From: Streptomyces djakartensis
Lineage (GTDB): Bacteria; Actinomycetota; Actinomycetes; Streptomycetales; Streptomycetaceae
DNA length: 64,000 nt
Assembly: GCF_014651075.1 (NCBI RefSeq)
Contig: NZ_BMWE01000005.1
Coordinates: forward strand, 1 to 64,000
Reading direction: 5' to 3'
Positions 7,576 to 15,609 of this stretch are shown here, piece after piece (the stretch's first letter is position 1; every line of letters starts with the position of its first letter). A program made the translations under genes and the position numbers. The notes below the pieces were generated by a model that did not search any database, was not told where the DNA came from, and saw only the letters and a program-made list of their open reading frames with translations.

Positions 7576-9419
7576 CGCACGACCGCCTCCTCCACCAGCA
7601 GCCGCCCCGCCGCCGCGATCGACTCGGCGTCGATGCCCGCGGCGTGCAGCTGTTCCTCCGGGGACGCCGATCCCGGCATGGTCCGCACCCCCAGCCGCAC
7701 CAGCCGCGGCACGGGCCGGCCGTCGGTGAAGGCGTCGAGGACCGCGTCGCCGATGCCGCCCTCCGGGTGGTGGTCCTCCACGGTCACCAGGCAGCCGGTC
7801 TCCTCGGCGGCCCGGCGCAGGGTGTCCCGGTCGACGGGCTTCACGGAGTACAGGTCGATCACCCGCGCGTTGATGCCCTCCTGCTCCAGGGCGTCGGCGG
7901 CGGCCAGCGCCTCGTGCACGGTGACGCCCGCCGCGACGAGGGTCAGCCGGTCCCGCTCGGAGGAGCGCAGCACCTTGCTGCCGCCGACCGGGAACTCCTC
8001 GTCCGGGCCGTAGATCACCTCGCTCTCGCCGCGCGAGGTGCGCAGGTAGCGCACGCCCTCCAGGCCCGCCATCGCGCCGACGAGCCGCGCGGTCTGGTTG
8101 GCGTCGCAGGGGTACAGCACGGTCGAGCCGTGCACCGCCCGCATCATCGCCAGGTCCTCCAGGCCCATCTGGCTCGGCCCGTCCTGGCCGATGGCGACAC
8201 CGGCGTGCGAGCCGACGAGGTTGATGCCGGAGCCGCTGATGGAGGCCATCCGGATGAAGTCGTAGGCCCGGGTCAGGAACGCCGCGAAGGTGGCGGCGTA
8301 CGGCACCCAGCCGCGGGACGCCAGTCCGACCGCGGAGGCGACCAGTTGCTGTTCGGCGATGTAGCACTCGAAGTAGCGGTCGGGGTGCTCCTTGGCGAAG
8401 AACTCGGCGCGCGTGGAGTCGCCGACCTCGCCGTCCAGGGCGACGATGTCGCCGCGGCCGGTGCCGAGCGCGGCCAGTGCCTGTCCGAAGGCGTTGCGGG
8501 TGGCGACCTCTTCGCCCTTGTCCCACCTGGGGAGCTCGAAGTCACCGGTGTGCACCGAGTGCAGCATGCGGGCGGCGGGCGGCTCCTGCACCGCCACGCG
8601 GATGTCACGGGAGCCGCCGAGCTCGGCGATCGCGTCCTCGGCCTCCGGCAGCGGCTTGCCGTGCAGGCCCTCCCGGTCCTGAACGCCCTCGACGCCCTTG
8701 CCCTTGAGGGTGCGGGCCAGGATCGCGGTGGGCTGGCCCTTGGTGGACGCGGCCTCTCCGTAGGCGCGGTCGATGGCGTCCACGTCGTGCCCGTCGACCT
8801 CGATGGTGTGCCAGTCGAAGGCCTGGAAGCGGCGGGCGTAGGCGTCCAGGTCGTGTCCGTGCCGGGTCGGTCCGCGCTGGCCGAGCCGGTTGACGTCGAC
8901 GATCACGGTGAGGTTGTCCAGGTGCTCGTACCCGGCGTGCTCGGCGGCCTCCCACACGGAACCCTCGGCCAGTTCGCTGTCGCCGCACAGCACCCACACG
9001 CGGTTGCCGGTGCGGTCGAGCCGCTTGCCGGCGAGCGCGATGCCGACGCCGACCGGCAGGCCCTGCCCGAGCGAGCCGGTGGCCGTCTCGACCCAGGGCA
9101 GGCGCTGCGGGGTGGGGTGCCCTTCGAGGCGGCTGCCCAGCTTGCGGAAGGTGAGCAGTTCCTCGTCGTCGATGGCACCGGCCGCCTTGTACGCGGAGTA
9201 CAGCAGTGGGGAGGCGTGTCCCTTGGAGAGGACGAAGCGGTCGTTGCCGGGGTGGGCGGGGCGCTCGAAGTCGTAGCGGAAGTGGTGGGCGAGCAGCACG
9301 GCCATCAGGTCGGCCGCGGACATCGAGGACGTCGGATGCCCGGAGCCCGCGGCGGCGGCGGCGCGGACACTGTCCACGCGCAGCTGCCTGCCGAGGTCGG
9401 TGAGTTCACCGGTGTTCAT
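7572..9419 (-). CDS. transketolase
   Basis: 615 residues with the three transketolase domains. The N-terminal thiamine-diphosphate domain has GSGHPTSSMSAADLM, KGHASPLLYSA, and the GDSELAEGSVWEA cofactor motif followed by VIVDVNRLGQ. The middle pyrimidine-binding domain has ALDGEVGDST, ECYIAEQQ and SHAGVAIGQDGPSQMGLEDLAMMRA. The C-terminal domain begins near residue 490. Length and sequence resemble the shorter type (about 620 residues, as in animals) rather than the 660-700-residue form of core metabolism, so it is likely a second transketolase. It exchanges two-carbon units in the pentose phosphate pathway. Its ATG overlaps the oxidoreductase stop by ATGA (9416-9419) and its stop overlaps the LigD gene. 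Confidence 0.93.
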   Translation of the reverse strand: MNTGELTDLGRQLRVDSVRAAAAAGSGHPTSSMSAADLMAVLLAHHFRYDFERPAHPGNDRFVLSKGHASPLLYSAYKAAGAIDDEELLTFRKLGSRLEGHPTPQRLPWVETATGSLGQGLPVGVGIALAGKRLDRTGNRVWVLCGDSELAEGSVWEAAEHAGYEHLDNLTVIVDVNRLGQRGPTRHGHDLDAYARRFQAFDWHTIEVDGHDVDAIDRAYGEAASTKGQPTAILARTLKGKGVEGVQDREGLHGKPLPEAEDAIAELGGSRDIRVAVQEPPAARMLHSVHTGDFELPRWDKGEEVATRNAFGQALAALGTGRGDIVALDGEVGDSTRAEFFAKEHPDRYFECYIAEQQLVASAVGLASRGWVPYAATFAAFLTRAYDFIRMASISGSGINLVGSHAGVAIGQDGPSQMGLEDLAMMRAVHGSTVLYPCDANQTARLVGAMAGLEGVRYLRTSRGESEVIYGPDEEFPVGGSKVLRSSERDRLTLVAAGVTVHEALAAADALEQEGINARVIDLYSVKPVDRDTLRRAAEETGCLVTVEDHHPEGGIGDAVLDAFTDGRPVPRLVRLGVRTMPGSASPEEQLHAAGIDAESIAAAGRLLVEEAVVR

Positions 9420-11431
9420 GAGTCTCCTTTCGCGGAGTCGTCCGGGACGTCGGAACGCTTGACGGGACCGGGGGCGGTGCCGGGCCCCGGGGGCGGTTGG
9501 CCCGGCGGCGGTTCGGGGCTGGCCGACGGGGGCCGGCTCCTGGCGGGCTCCCCGCCCGGCTGGCTCCTCGCAGGTTCGCCACCGGGCTGGCTCCTGGCGG
9601 GCTCACCACCGGGCTGGTTCCTGGCGGGCTCGCCGCCCGGCTGGCTCCTCGCAGGTTCGCCGCCCGGCTGGCTCCTGGCGGGCTCGCCGCCCGGCTGGCT
9701 CCTCGCAGGTTCGCCGCCCGGCTGGTTCCTGGCGGGCTCGCCGCCCGGCTGGCTCCTCGCAGGTTCGCCACCGGGCTGGCTCCTGGCGGGCTCGCCGCCC
9801 GGCTTGTTCTTGGCCGGCTCACCGACGGGCTGCCCCTTCGCCGTCTCGACCTCCGAACGCCGCTCCACGAACCGCGAACCGGCCTCGGCCGCGCCCGGAT
9901 CAACCGCGGGCCGCCCCTTCGCCGTCTCGGCCTCCGAACGCCGCTGCGCGGGCCCGGGTCCGGGTCGTACCTGCGTCGGCCCGGGCCCGGGCTGCCCCTT
10001 CGCGGGCTCTTCTGCGGTCAGGCCCTGGTCGGGCTCCCCGCCGCCGCTCACCCCGTCATGGGTGTCGGCCTCGAGCGCGGCTCCCGGCCCTGACCGGGCG
10101 TCGGCCTCCTGCCGCCGGCCCGGCCCGCCCGGGACCCGTGCCAGCTCCGGCGACGACGTGTCCAGGGGGACGGACCACGACCGGACCAGCCCCAACTGCA
10201 CGGCCTGCCGCGGCAGTACCGCGTCGAGCAGCCAGTCGGCGGCGACCCGGACGCGGTTGCCGGGCATCGCGGCCAGGTGGTAGCCCCGCGTCACCGCACC
10301 GGCGGGTACCCCGGACAGGGCCACGCCGAGCGGGTTCGCGGCAGCCTTCGCACCGCCCAGATCGACGACGAAACCCAGGTCGCGGTGGCGGTAGGGCTTG
10401 CGCGAGCCGCCGAGGCCGAGCGAGGCGGCGACGTTCTCGGCCGCGACCTTGCCGTGCCGCCAGGCGTGCTGCGCGGTCATCGGCGTGTAGCTCCCCGGCT
10501 TCTCGAGATCGGGTACCGCGGCCACGTCACCGCACGCGAACAGCTCGGGCCGGCCCGGCACCTGCAGGTGCGGGTCGACGAGCAGCCGCCCCTTCTCCAT
10601 CGGCAGCCCGAGCGACTCGACCAGCGGGTCGGGCCGCACGCCCACGCACCACACCAGGGTCCGGGTCTCGACGAACTCGCCGTCGGTCAGCACGACCCCC
10701 TCGTGCGTGGCCTCCTGCACGGAGGTCCCCATCCGCACGTCCACGCCCCGCTCCCGCAGCACCCGGTCGGCGGTGGCGGACAGCTTCTCGTCCATCTCGG
10801 GCAGCACCCGCGGCGCCACGTCCAGCAGCATCCACCGCGGCCGCATGCCCTGCCGCAGCGGATGCCTGCGGACCTGCGCGTCGGTGAACATCTGCCCGTG
10901 CGCGGCGACCTCGGTGCCGGTGTATCCCGCGCCGACCACGACGAAGGTGCACCGGGCGGCGCACGTCCCGGGGTCGTCGGCGGCGGCCGCCAGCTCCACC
11001 TGCCGGGTCACGTGGTCGCGCAGGTAGAGCGCCTCCGGCAGCCCCCGGAAGCCGTGCGCGTGCTCGGCGACGCCGGGGATCGGCAGCAGCTTGTTGACGC
11101 TGCCGGCGGCGATCACCAGCCGGTCGTAGGCGAGTGTGCCGCCCGCGCCCTCCGGGCCGGTGTGGTGCAGGGTGCGCTCGTCGAGATCGATGCGGTCGGC
11201 CTCACCCAGTACCAGCCGTACGTTCGGCAGCGAGTCCGAGAGGGAGACCGTCACCCGGCGCGGCTCGAGGACACCGGCGGCGACCTGGGGCAAGAGGGGC
11301 AGATACAGGAAGTAGTCGGTCGGGTTCAGCAGGGTGATGTGGGCCCGGCCCCGGGTGATCCGGGACAAGGTGCGGGCCGTGCGGTATCCGGCGAAACCGG
11401 CACCGACGATCACGATGCGGGGTCGACTCAC
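9416..11431 (-). CDS. NDH-2-like FAD oxidoreductase with 9-residue repeat tail
   Basis: 671 residues from GTG 11431, with GGAGG nine bases upstream. Residues 1-415 are a two-dinucleotide-fold flavoprotein like type II NADH dehydrogenases: VIVGAGFAGYRTARTL binds FAD, VVVGAGYTGTEVAAHG binds NAD(P)H, and LFACGDVAAVPD is the second FAD site. It probably oxidises NAD(P)H and reduces quinone or another acceptor at the membrane. After about residue 450 comes a long Pro/Gly/Glu/Arg-rich, apparently disordered tail. It contains two copies of a SE(A/V)ETAKG(R/Q)P block and then 11 tandem nonapeptides of the type GEPARSQPG at about 535-633. First gene of a three-gene overlapping operon with transketolase and LigD polymerase. 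Confidence 0.85.
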   Translation of the reverse strand: MSRPRIVIVGAGFAGYRTARTLSRITRGRAHITLLNPTDYFLYLPLLPQVAAGVLEPRRVTVSLSDSLPNVRLVLGEADRIDLDERTLHHTGPEGAGGTLAYDRLVIAAGSVNKLLPIPGVAEHAHGFRGLPEALYLRDHVTRQVELAAAADDPGTCAARCTFVVVGAGYTGTEVAAHGQMFTDAQVRRHPLRQGMRPRWMLLDVAPRVLPEMDEKLSATADRVLRERGVDVRMGTSVQEATHEGVVLTDGEFVETRTLVWCVGVRPDPLVESLGLPMEKGRLLVDPHLQVPGRPELFACGDVAAVPDLEKPGSYTPMTAQHAWRHGKVAAENVAASLGLGGSRKPYRHRDLGFVVDLGGAKAAANPLGVALSGVPAGAVTRGYHLAAMPGNRVRVAADWLLDAVLPRQAVQLGLVRSWSVPLDTSSPELARVPGGPGRRQEADARSGPGAALEADTHDGVSGGGEPDQGLTAEEPAKGQPGPGPTQVRPGPGPAQRRSEAETAKGRPAVDPGAAEAGSRFVERRSEVETAKGQPVGEPAKNKPGGEPARSQPGGEPARSQPGGEPARNQPGGEPARSQPGGEPARSQPGGEPARSQPGGEPARNQPGGEPARSQPGGEPARSQPGGEPARSRPPSASPEPPPGQPPPGPGTAPGPVKRSDVPDDSAKGDS
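9533..9827 (-). repeat. 27-bp tandem repeat inside the oxidoreductase tail, about 11 copies
   Basis: A 27-base unit, read on the plus strand as CTGGCTCCTGGCGGG followed by CTCGCCGCCCGG, is repeated about 11 times in frame. It encodes GEPAR(S/N)QPG. Two sub-versions alternate (CTCCTGGCGGGCTC and CTCCTCGCAGGTTC), giving a 54-base higher-order period. Near-identity of the copies suggests recent expansion or ongoing homogenisation. Confidence 0.95.
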
Positions 11432-11604
11432 GGTCGCTCGCCTCCGGCGCTGTCGCGTACCTCGGGAGACTTCCGCGTCCCCCTGGCCAGGGCACCCAAA
11501 CGTCCACGGGTGCCCCCGTCGGCCCGGACCGCACCGGTTTCCGGACCCGCGCCCGGGTACTCGGTGCGGGTTACGGACCGCCGACGTCGCGGAGGCACTC
11601 CCCC

Positions 11605-12567
11605 ATGCCCGAGTACGGTTACTTCCTCTCGTGCGAGCAGTACGGACCGGCCGAGCTGATCGAGCAGGCCCGGATGGCCGAGCAGGCCGGTTTCCAGGCA
11701 CTGTGGATCTCGGACCACTACCACCCGTGGAACGACGAGCAGGGCCAGAGCCCGTTCGTGTGGTCGGTGATCGGCGCCCTCTCCGAGGCGGTGTCGCTGC
11801 CGATCGAGACGGCGGTGACCTGCCCGACCGTGCGCATGCACCCGGCGGTGGTGGCGCAGGCCGCGGCGACCAGCGCGGTGATGACGAACAACCGCTTCCG
11901 GCTCGGCGTGGGCTCCGGCGAAGCGCTCAACGAGCACATTCTGGGCGACCACTGGCCGCCGGCCCATGTCCGTCTGGACATGCTGGAGGAGGCCATCCAG
12001 GTGATGCGCCGGCTGTTCTCCGGCGAGGAGGTCAATCACCACGGGCCGCACTACACGGTGGAGAACGCCCGCCTGTACACGGTCCCGGACGAGCCGATCC
12101 CGATCGACATCTCCGGTTTTGGCCCGGCGGCGACCCAGCTCGCGTCCCGCGTCGGCGACGGCTACATCTCGGTCATGCCGGACGCGGCGATGGTGGAGCA
12201 GTACCGCAAGGGCGGAGGCGGCGGAAAGCTGGTCAGCGGTGGCACCAAGGTCTGCTACGACACCGACAAGGACGCGGCCGTGAGGACCGTCCACCGGCTG
12301 TGGGCCAACGAGCAGCTGCCCGGCGAGCTGGGCCAGGTCCTGCCTTCCCCGGCCCACTTCGAGCAGGCGCAGCAGCTCGTCACCGAGGACATGGTGCGTG
12401 AGAACCGGGTGTGCGGCGACGACGTGGACGAACACGTGGCGGAGCTGAAGCAGTTCGCCGACGCGGGCTTCGACCGGGTCTACGTCAACCAGATCGGCCC
12501 CGACATGCGCGGCTTCTTCGACTTCTACCGCACGAAGGTGCTGCCGCAGCTCCAGCAGACCGTCTGA
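11605..12567 (+). CDS. F420-dependent LLM-class oxidoreductase
   Basis: 320 residues of the bacterial luciferase-like fold, closest in wording to the actinobacterial F420 family related to F420-dependent glucose-6-phosphate dehydrogenase (the TIGR03557 type). Visible: YGYFLSCEQYGPAELIEQARMAEQAGF, WISDHYHPWND, ETAVTCPTVRMHPAVVAQAAAT, RFRLGVGSGEALNEHILGDHWPPAHVRLDMLEEAI, and IDISGFGPAAT. It probably transfers hydride to or from cofactor F420; the substrate is unknown. GGAGG precedes ATG 11605. It is divergent from the oxidoreductase operon, sharing a 173-base intergenic region in which no clear operator is seen. Confidence 0.88.
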   Translation: MPEYGYFLSCEQYGPAELIEQARMAEQAGFQALWISDHYHPWNDEQGQSPFVWSVIGALSEAVSLPIETAVTCPTVRMHPAVVAQAAATSAVMTNNRFRLGVGSGEALNEHILGDHWPPAHVRLDMLEEAIQVMRRLFSGEEVNHHGPHYTVENARLYTVPDEPIPIDISGFGPAATQLASRVGDGYISVMPDAAMVEQYRKGGGGGKLVSGGTKVCYDTDKDAAVRTVHRLWANEQLPGELGQVLPSPAHFEQAQQLVTEDMVRENRVCGDDVDEHVAELKQFADAGFDRVYVNQIGPDMRGFFDFYRTKVLPQLQQTV

Positions 12568-12590
12568 ATCAGGCAGACCGTCTCAACCAG
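12555..12590 (+). repeat. two tandem 18-bp imperfect copies across the stop codon
   Basis: Positions 12555-12572 and 12573-12590 are 18-base copies beginning GCAGACCGTCT, differing at two positions. The first copy contains the TGA stop of the F420 oxidoreductase (12565-12567). It looks like a local duplication; no function can be claimed. Confidence 0.8.
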
Positions 12591-12689
12591 TCTGCGACGC
12601 CGCTCGTGCGGCTCTGGGAGTTCCCGCGTGGTCGCCGCGTGCATGTGGCCGACCCGGGAAAACAGGAGGCGCGGGAGTACCGGGGCGCC

Positions 12690-12695
12690 TAGTGT
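12690..12695 (+). promoter_or_regulatory. -10 of a leaderless gene
   Basis: TAGTGT, seven bases before ATG 12703. It fits the TAnnnT consensus and the spacing of leaderless Streptomyces transcripts, and it supports the start chosen for the YqeY-like gene. No ribosome binding site is present. Confidence 0.5.
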
Positions 12696-12702
12696 CACGG
12701 GC

Positions 12703-13086
12703 ATGTCTGTACGCCTGCGCATGCGTGACGCCCTGCCGGAAGCGATGCGTGCCCGCGACAAGGCCGCGGTGAGCGCCCTGCGCGGCACGCTGGCCGCGCT
12801 GGACAACGCCGAGGCGGTGCCCGTGGACGAAGCGGTGCACCGCGCCGCGGCACTGGAGGCGTCGCCCGCCGGGGCCGGGGCCACCGAGGCGGTGCGACGT
12901 GAGCTCAGCGAGTGTGATGTCGTGCAGATCGTGCGAGCCGAGGCCGCCGAACGGCTCGCGGCGGCAGCGGAGTTGAGCGCCCCCGCGCACGCCGACCGGG
13001 CCGGTCGGCTCCGCGCGGAGGCGGCCGTACTGCTCCGGTTCCTCGACGGCGAAAGCGACGCGGGTACGGAGAACGACAGGTCCTAG
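12703..13086 (+). CDS. GatB/YqeY-like protein
   Basis: 127 residues from ATG 12703 (leaderless; TAGTGT box at 12690). The first 40 residues (SVRLRMRDALPEAMRARDKAAVSALRGTLAALDNAEAV) match the start of YqeY/GatB-tail proteins, whose domain resembles the C-terminal helical part of the Asp/Glu-tRNA amidotransferase B subunit. The rest is alanine-rich and helical (TEAVRRELSECDVVQIVRAEAAERLAAAAEL). The family's role is unclear, with tRNA binding suggested. The gene ends at a CTAG that also supplies the stop of the convergent SDR gene. Confidence 0.65.
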   Translation: MSVRLRMRDALPEAMRARDKAAVSALRGTLAALDNAEAVPVDEAVHRAAALEASPAGAGATEAVRRELSECDVVQIVRAEAAERLAAAAELSAPAHADRAGRLRAEAAVLLRFLDGESDAGTENDRS

Positions 13087-14114
13087 CGGCGGACCTGCCC
13101 GGCCAGTTTCCGTGCGGCCAGGATGCCCGCCCCCACGGTGACGGCCGCGCCCATCCACCCGCGGTTCCGCGACACCCACTGCTGCGGGCTGTTGCCGACG
13201 GCCTCGTCGTCGAAGCGCCCGTGTGCGCCGAAGTCCTGGCCGTGCGGGCCGTCCGCGGGCTCCCACAGGTTCGCCGGCCCGTCGTGCCGGCCCGTCTGCT
13301 GCTGCGCGTCGACGTTCGTGCGCGCCAGGTAGCGGTCCAGCAGCCCTGGGGCGACGGCGTTGGCGAGGAGTGTGGCGGCCGTGGAGCCACCCACCCAGTA
13401 CTCCCGGCGCCGCGCGTGCGACGCCGCGTGCACGATCGCCTTGGCCGCGACCTCCGGCTGGTACACGGGCGCCACCGGCCGGGCGCGTCCCTCCATGCGG
13501 TTCAGCACCCAGTCGAACTGGGGGGTGTTGAGGCCCGGCAGTTGCACCATCGTGGTCCGCACCCCGCTGCGCGCGTGCAGCAGTTCGCAGCGCAGCGACT
13601 CGTTGAACCCCTGGATGGCGTGCTTGGCCCCGCAGTACGCCGACTGCAGCGGAATGCCCCGGTAGGCCAGCGCGGAACCGACCTGCACGATCGTGCCGCG
13701 GTCGCGCGGCAGCATGTGGCGCAGGGCGGCCCGGGTACCGAACACGAAGCCCAGGTACGTCACTTCGGTGACGCGGCGGAACTCGTCCGGCCCGATTTCG
13801 GTGAACGGCGCGAAGACCCCGGTGAAGGCGTTGTTGACCCAGACGTCGATGTGCCCGAAGGCGTCGACGACCTGCTGGGCGGCGTCGTCCACCGCCTGGG
13901 CGTCGGAGACGTCCACGCCCACCACGAGCGCTTCGCCTCCGGCCCGCCGCACCTCCTCGGCCGCGGCGGCGAGTCCTTCACGCCCGCGTGCGAGCAGGGC
14001 GACCTTGTCGCCCCGGGCGGCGAAGGCCCGGGCCGTGGCCCGTCCGACGCCGCCGCTGGCCCCGGTCACCACGACCACGCGGCCGCCCTGGTGCGACGTG
14101 TCTGTCCCGCGCAC
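13083..14114 (-). CDS. SDR-family oxidoreductase
   Basis: 343 residues. Classical short-chain dehydrogenase core at about 10-230: VVVVTGASGGVGRATARAFAARG (TGxxxGxG cofactor loop), NNA in DVWVNNAFTG, serine in QVGSALAYRG, and the catalytic YCGAK (Tyr-x-x-x-Lys). A C-terminal extension of about 110 residues (YWVGGSTAATLLANAVAPGLLDRYLART, then a Gln/Asp-rich linker and a short hydrophobic segment GWMGAAVTVGAGILAARKLAG) may anchor it to the membrane. Substrate unknown. GTG start, 6 bases after the holin-like gene, so probably one operon. Its TAG stop and that of the convergent YqeY-like gene lie in the same CTAG (13083-13086). Confidence 0.85.
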   Translation of the reverse strand: MRGTDTSHQGGRVVVVTGASGGVGRATARAFAARGDKVALLARGREGLAAAAEEVRRAGGEALVVGVDVSDAQAVDDAAQQVVDAFGHIDVWVNNAFTGVFAPFTEIGPDEFRRVTEVTYLGFVFGTRAALRHMLPRDRGTIVQVGSALAYRGIPLQSAYCGAKHAIQGFNESLRCELLHARSGVRTTMVQLPGLNTPQFDWVLNRMEGRARPVAPVYQPEVAAKAIVHAASHARRREYWVGGSTAATLLANAVAPGLLDRYLARTNVDAQQQTGRHDGPANLWEPADGPHGQDFGAHGRFDDEAVGNSPQQWVSRNRGWMGAAVTVGAGILAARKLAGQVRR

Positions 14115-14120
14115 CCGGCA

Positions 14121-14600
14121 TCACGCCCCGCGGCGGGGTACGTCAGGGGCGTCGGCCGGCCGCGGGGGCACGGCCCCCGGGGCGGACGCGGCCCCGCCGG
14201 GCGGGGCCGGCGGTACGGGCGGGTAGGGCAGACCACCCGCCGCCGCGGCGACCTGGCCCGCGCCCTCGTGCCCCGGTGCCGTACCGGCCGCGTGCCCGGG
14301 ACCCGGGCGGGACGGCCGGGCCATGCCGCGCAGCGCGTACGCCGCGACACCCAGGATCACGGCGGTGACGAGCGCGGCGGCCCAGTCCGGCAGGCCGAGG
14401 GCGAGTGCCAGCCCCACGGCGAGCGCCAGGGCCGCACCCGCGTACAGGGCGAGGGCACCGGACGCGGCGTACAGTGCCGCCGTGCGGCGCTGCTTGCGCG
14501 TCTGCTCACGCAGTTCGTCCCGTACGGTCTCGCGCGCCACCTGCGCCAGCTCGTCGACCAGGTGCTTGTCCAGATGCTCCAGGTGATCCAACGGCTTCAT
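14121..14600 (-). CDS. phage-holin-like superfamily 6 membrane protein
   Basis: 159 residues from ATG 14600. A charged helix (DHLEHLDKHLVDELAQVARETVRDELREQTRKQRR) precedes two hydrophobic segments (about 42-66 and 70-90: ALYAASGALALYAGAALALAVG, WAALVTAVILGVAAYAL). A proline/glycine/alanine-rich cytoplasmic tail follows. This is the layout of the Phage_holin_3_6 family, common on actinobacterial chromosomes and not evidence of a prophage. Likely co-transcribed with the SDR gene that follows 6 bases later. The ribosome binding site is weak (GAGGGTGAGGG). Confidence 0.6.
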   Translation of the reverse strand: MKPLDHLEHLDKHLVDELAQVARETVRDELREQTRKQRRTAALYAASGALALYAGAALALAVGLALALGLPDWAAALVTAVILGVAAYALRGMARPSRPGPGHAAGTAPGHEGAGQVAAAAGGLPYPPVPPAPPGGAASAPGAVPPRPADAPDVPRRGA

Positions 14601-14635
14601 GCCCGGCCGGGTACCCTCACCCTCTACTGGGTAAC

Positions 14636-14641
14636 TAGGCT
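14636..14641 (+). promoter_or_regulatory. -10 of a leaderless gene
   Basis: TAGGCT, seven bases before ATG 14649; TAnnnT at leaderless spacing. The divergent holin-like gene starts at 14600, so the promoters overlap. Confidence 0.5.
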
Positions 14642-14648
14642 CGTGGGC

Positions 14649-14996
14649 ATGGAGATTCTGGGTGCCACGCTGCGCGTCTGCGTCGACGACCTTGAGACCT
14701 CGATCCCCTTCTACGAGCGGCTGGCGGGCGGCAGAGCCCAGCGCTTCGAGCGAGGTGGCGTCCAGGTGGCGGCGATCGGCTGCTTCCTGCTGATGAGCGG
14801 TCCCCCGGCCGAACTGGAGCTGCTGCGCAAGGTCGCGGCGACGATCGCCGTGACGGACGTCGAGGAGACCCACAAGGTGCTGACCGAGCTGGGCGCCCAC
14901 ATCGTCGCCGGTCCCATCGCCTCACCGGCGGGCCGCAACCTGATCGCCCTGCATCCGGACGGATCGGTCTACGAGTACGTGGACCGCCACGCGTAG
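14649..14996 (+). CDS. VOC-superfamily (glyoxalase-like) protein
   Basis: 115 residues, one vicinal-oxygen-chelate unit made of two beta-alpha-beta-beta-beta modules: LGATLRVCVDDLETSIPFYERLAGG and TIAVTDVEETHKVLTELGAHIVAGP, ending IALHPDGSVYEYVDRH. The terminal glutamate of YEYVD is a usual metal ligand position, but the first-module His/Glu ligand is not obvious, so catalytic activity is uncertain. Leaderless by the TAGGCT box. Function unknown. Confidence 0.75.
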   Translation: MEILGATLRVCVDDLETSIPFYERLAGGRAQRFERGGVQVAAIGCFLLMSGPPAELELLRKVAATIAVTDVEETHKVLTELGAHIVAGPIASPAGRNLIALHPDGSVYEYVDRHA

Positions 14997-15016
14997 GCGA
15001 GCGCCGCCGCCGGGAC

Positions 15017-15577
15017 TCAGTGCCGCCGCGCCGGGGTGATCATCTCGACCGTGAGCGCCCAGCGTTCGTGGTCGCGCCAGGCCCCGTCGACGAAGAGCAT
15101 CTTCGGCGAGAAACCCTCCAGGCGGAACCCGCAGCCGCGGGCCAGGGCGATCGACGCGGCGTTCCGGGGCTGGACGTTGATCTCCAGCCGGTGCAGCCGC
15201 ATCGGGCCGAAGGCGTACCGCACGACGAGGTCCAGCCCTTCGCGCATCAGCCCGCGCCCGGCAGCGTGCGCGAAGGCGCCGTAGCCCAGCGTCCCGGACT
15301 GGAAGCCGCCCTGGACGATGTTGTTGATGTTGATGAACCCGGCGATGGCCCCGTCGCCCTTCTCGCACACCAGGAAGCCGGCCTTGGAGGGGTCCTCGAT
15401 CAGCCGGCCGGCGTAGGCGGTGTAGGCCTGGACGGTGTCCGGCGGGAAGAGCCACGGGCGGTGCAGGTCCCTGCTCTCCCGGGTGCGGGCGGTGAACTCG
15501 GCGCCGTCCTCGTAGGTGAAGTGGCGTATGCCCACCCGGGGGCCTTCGGCGAGGTAGCGGGATGCGTTGTGCGGCAC
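15017..15577 (-). CDS. GNAT N-acetyltransferase, RimJ/RimL type
   Basis: 186 residues from GTG 15577. Features of ribosomal-protein-alanine acetyltransferase-like GNATs: IRHFTYEDGAEFTARTRESRDLHRPWLFPP near the N-terminus, GFININNIVQGGFQSGTLGYGAF, a variant acetyl-CoA loop AAGRGLMREGL, and LHRLEINVQPRNAASIALARGCGFRLEG, the hallmark of the RimJ group. It probably acetylates a protein N-terminus or a small amine. It follows the secreted CocE-like hydrolase by 32 bases on the same strand and converges on the VOC gene. Confidence 0.85.
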   Translation of the reverse strand: MPHNASRYLAEGPRVGIRHFTYEDGAEFTARTRESRDLHRPWLFPPDTVQAYTAYAGRLIEDPSKAGFLVCEKGDGAIAGFININNIVQGGFQSGTLGYGAFAHAAGRGLMREGLDLVVRYAFGPMRLHRLEINVQPRNAASIALARGCGFRLEGFSPKMLFVDGAWRDHERWALTVEMITPARRH

Positions 15578-15609
15578 CCCGCCACGGTAACCGCGCCGCC
15601 CGTGTCCGT

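Noticed and set aside
7576..8526. Extended N-terminus for the LigD polymerase
   Set aside because: The extra residues are Arg/Gly/Pro-rich out-of-frame translation of transketolase; the polymerase domain begins right at GTG 7575.
9533..9827. CRISPR-like array
   Set aside because: The 27-base units are directly tandem with no unique spacers and are in frame with the flavoprotein gene.
7644..10283. Long open frame on the plus strand across the transketolase and repeat region
   Set aside because: It is the shadow frame produced by high third-position G+C opposite real minus-strand genes; it has no family resemblance and no start signal.
11432..11701. Longer start for the FAD oxidoreductase
   Set aside because: Upstream residues are low-complexity Arg/Pro/Gly, the FAD motif begins at GTG 11431, and a GGAGG site lies directly before it.
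14121..14600. Holin-like protein as a sign of a prophage
   Set aside because: No integrase, capsid, tail or terminase genes nearby; the family is a normal chromosomal membrane protein in actinobacteria.
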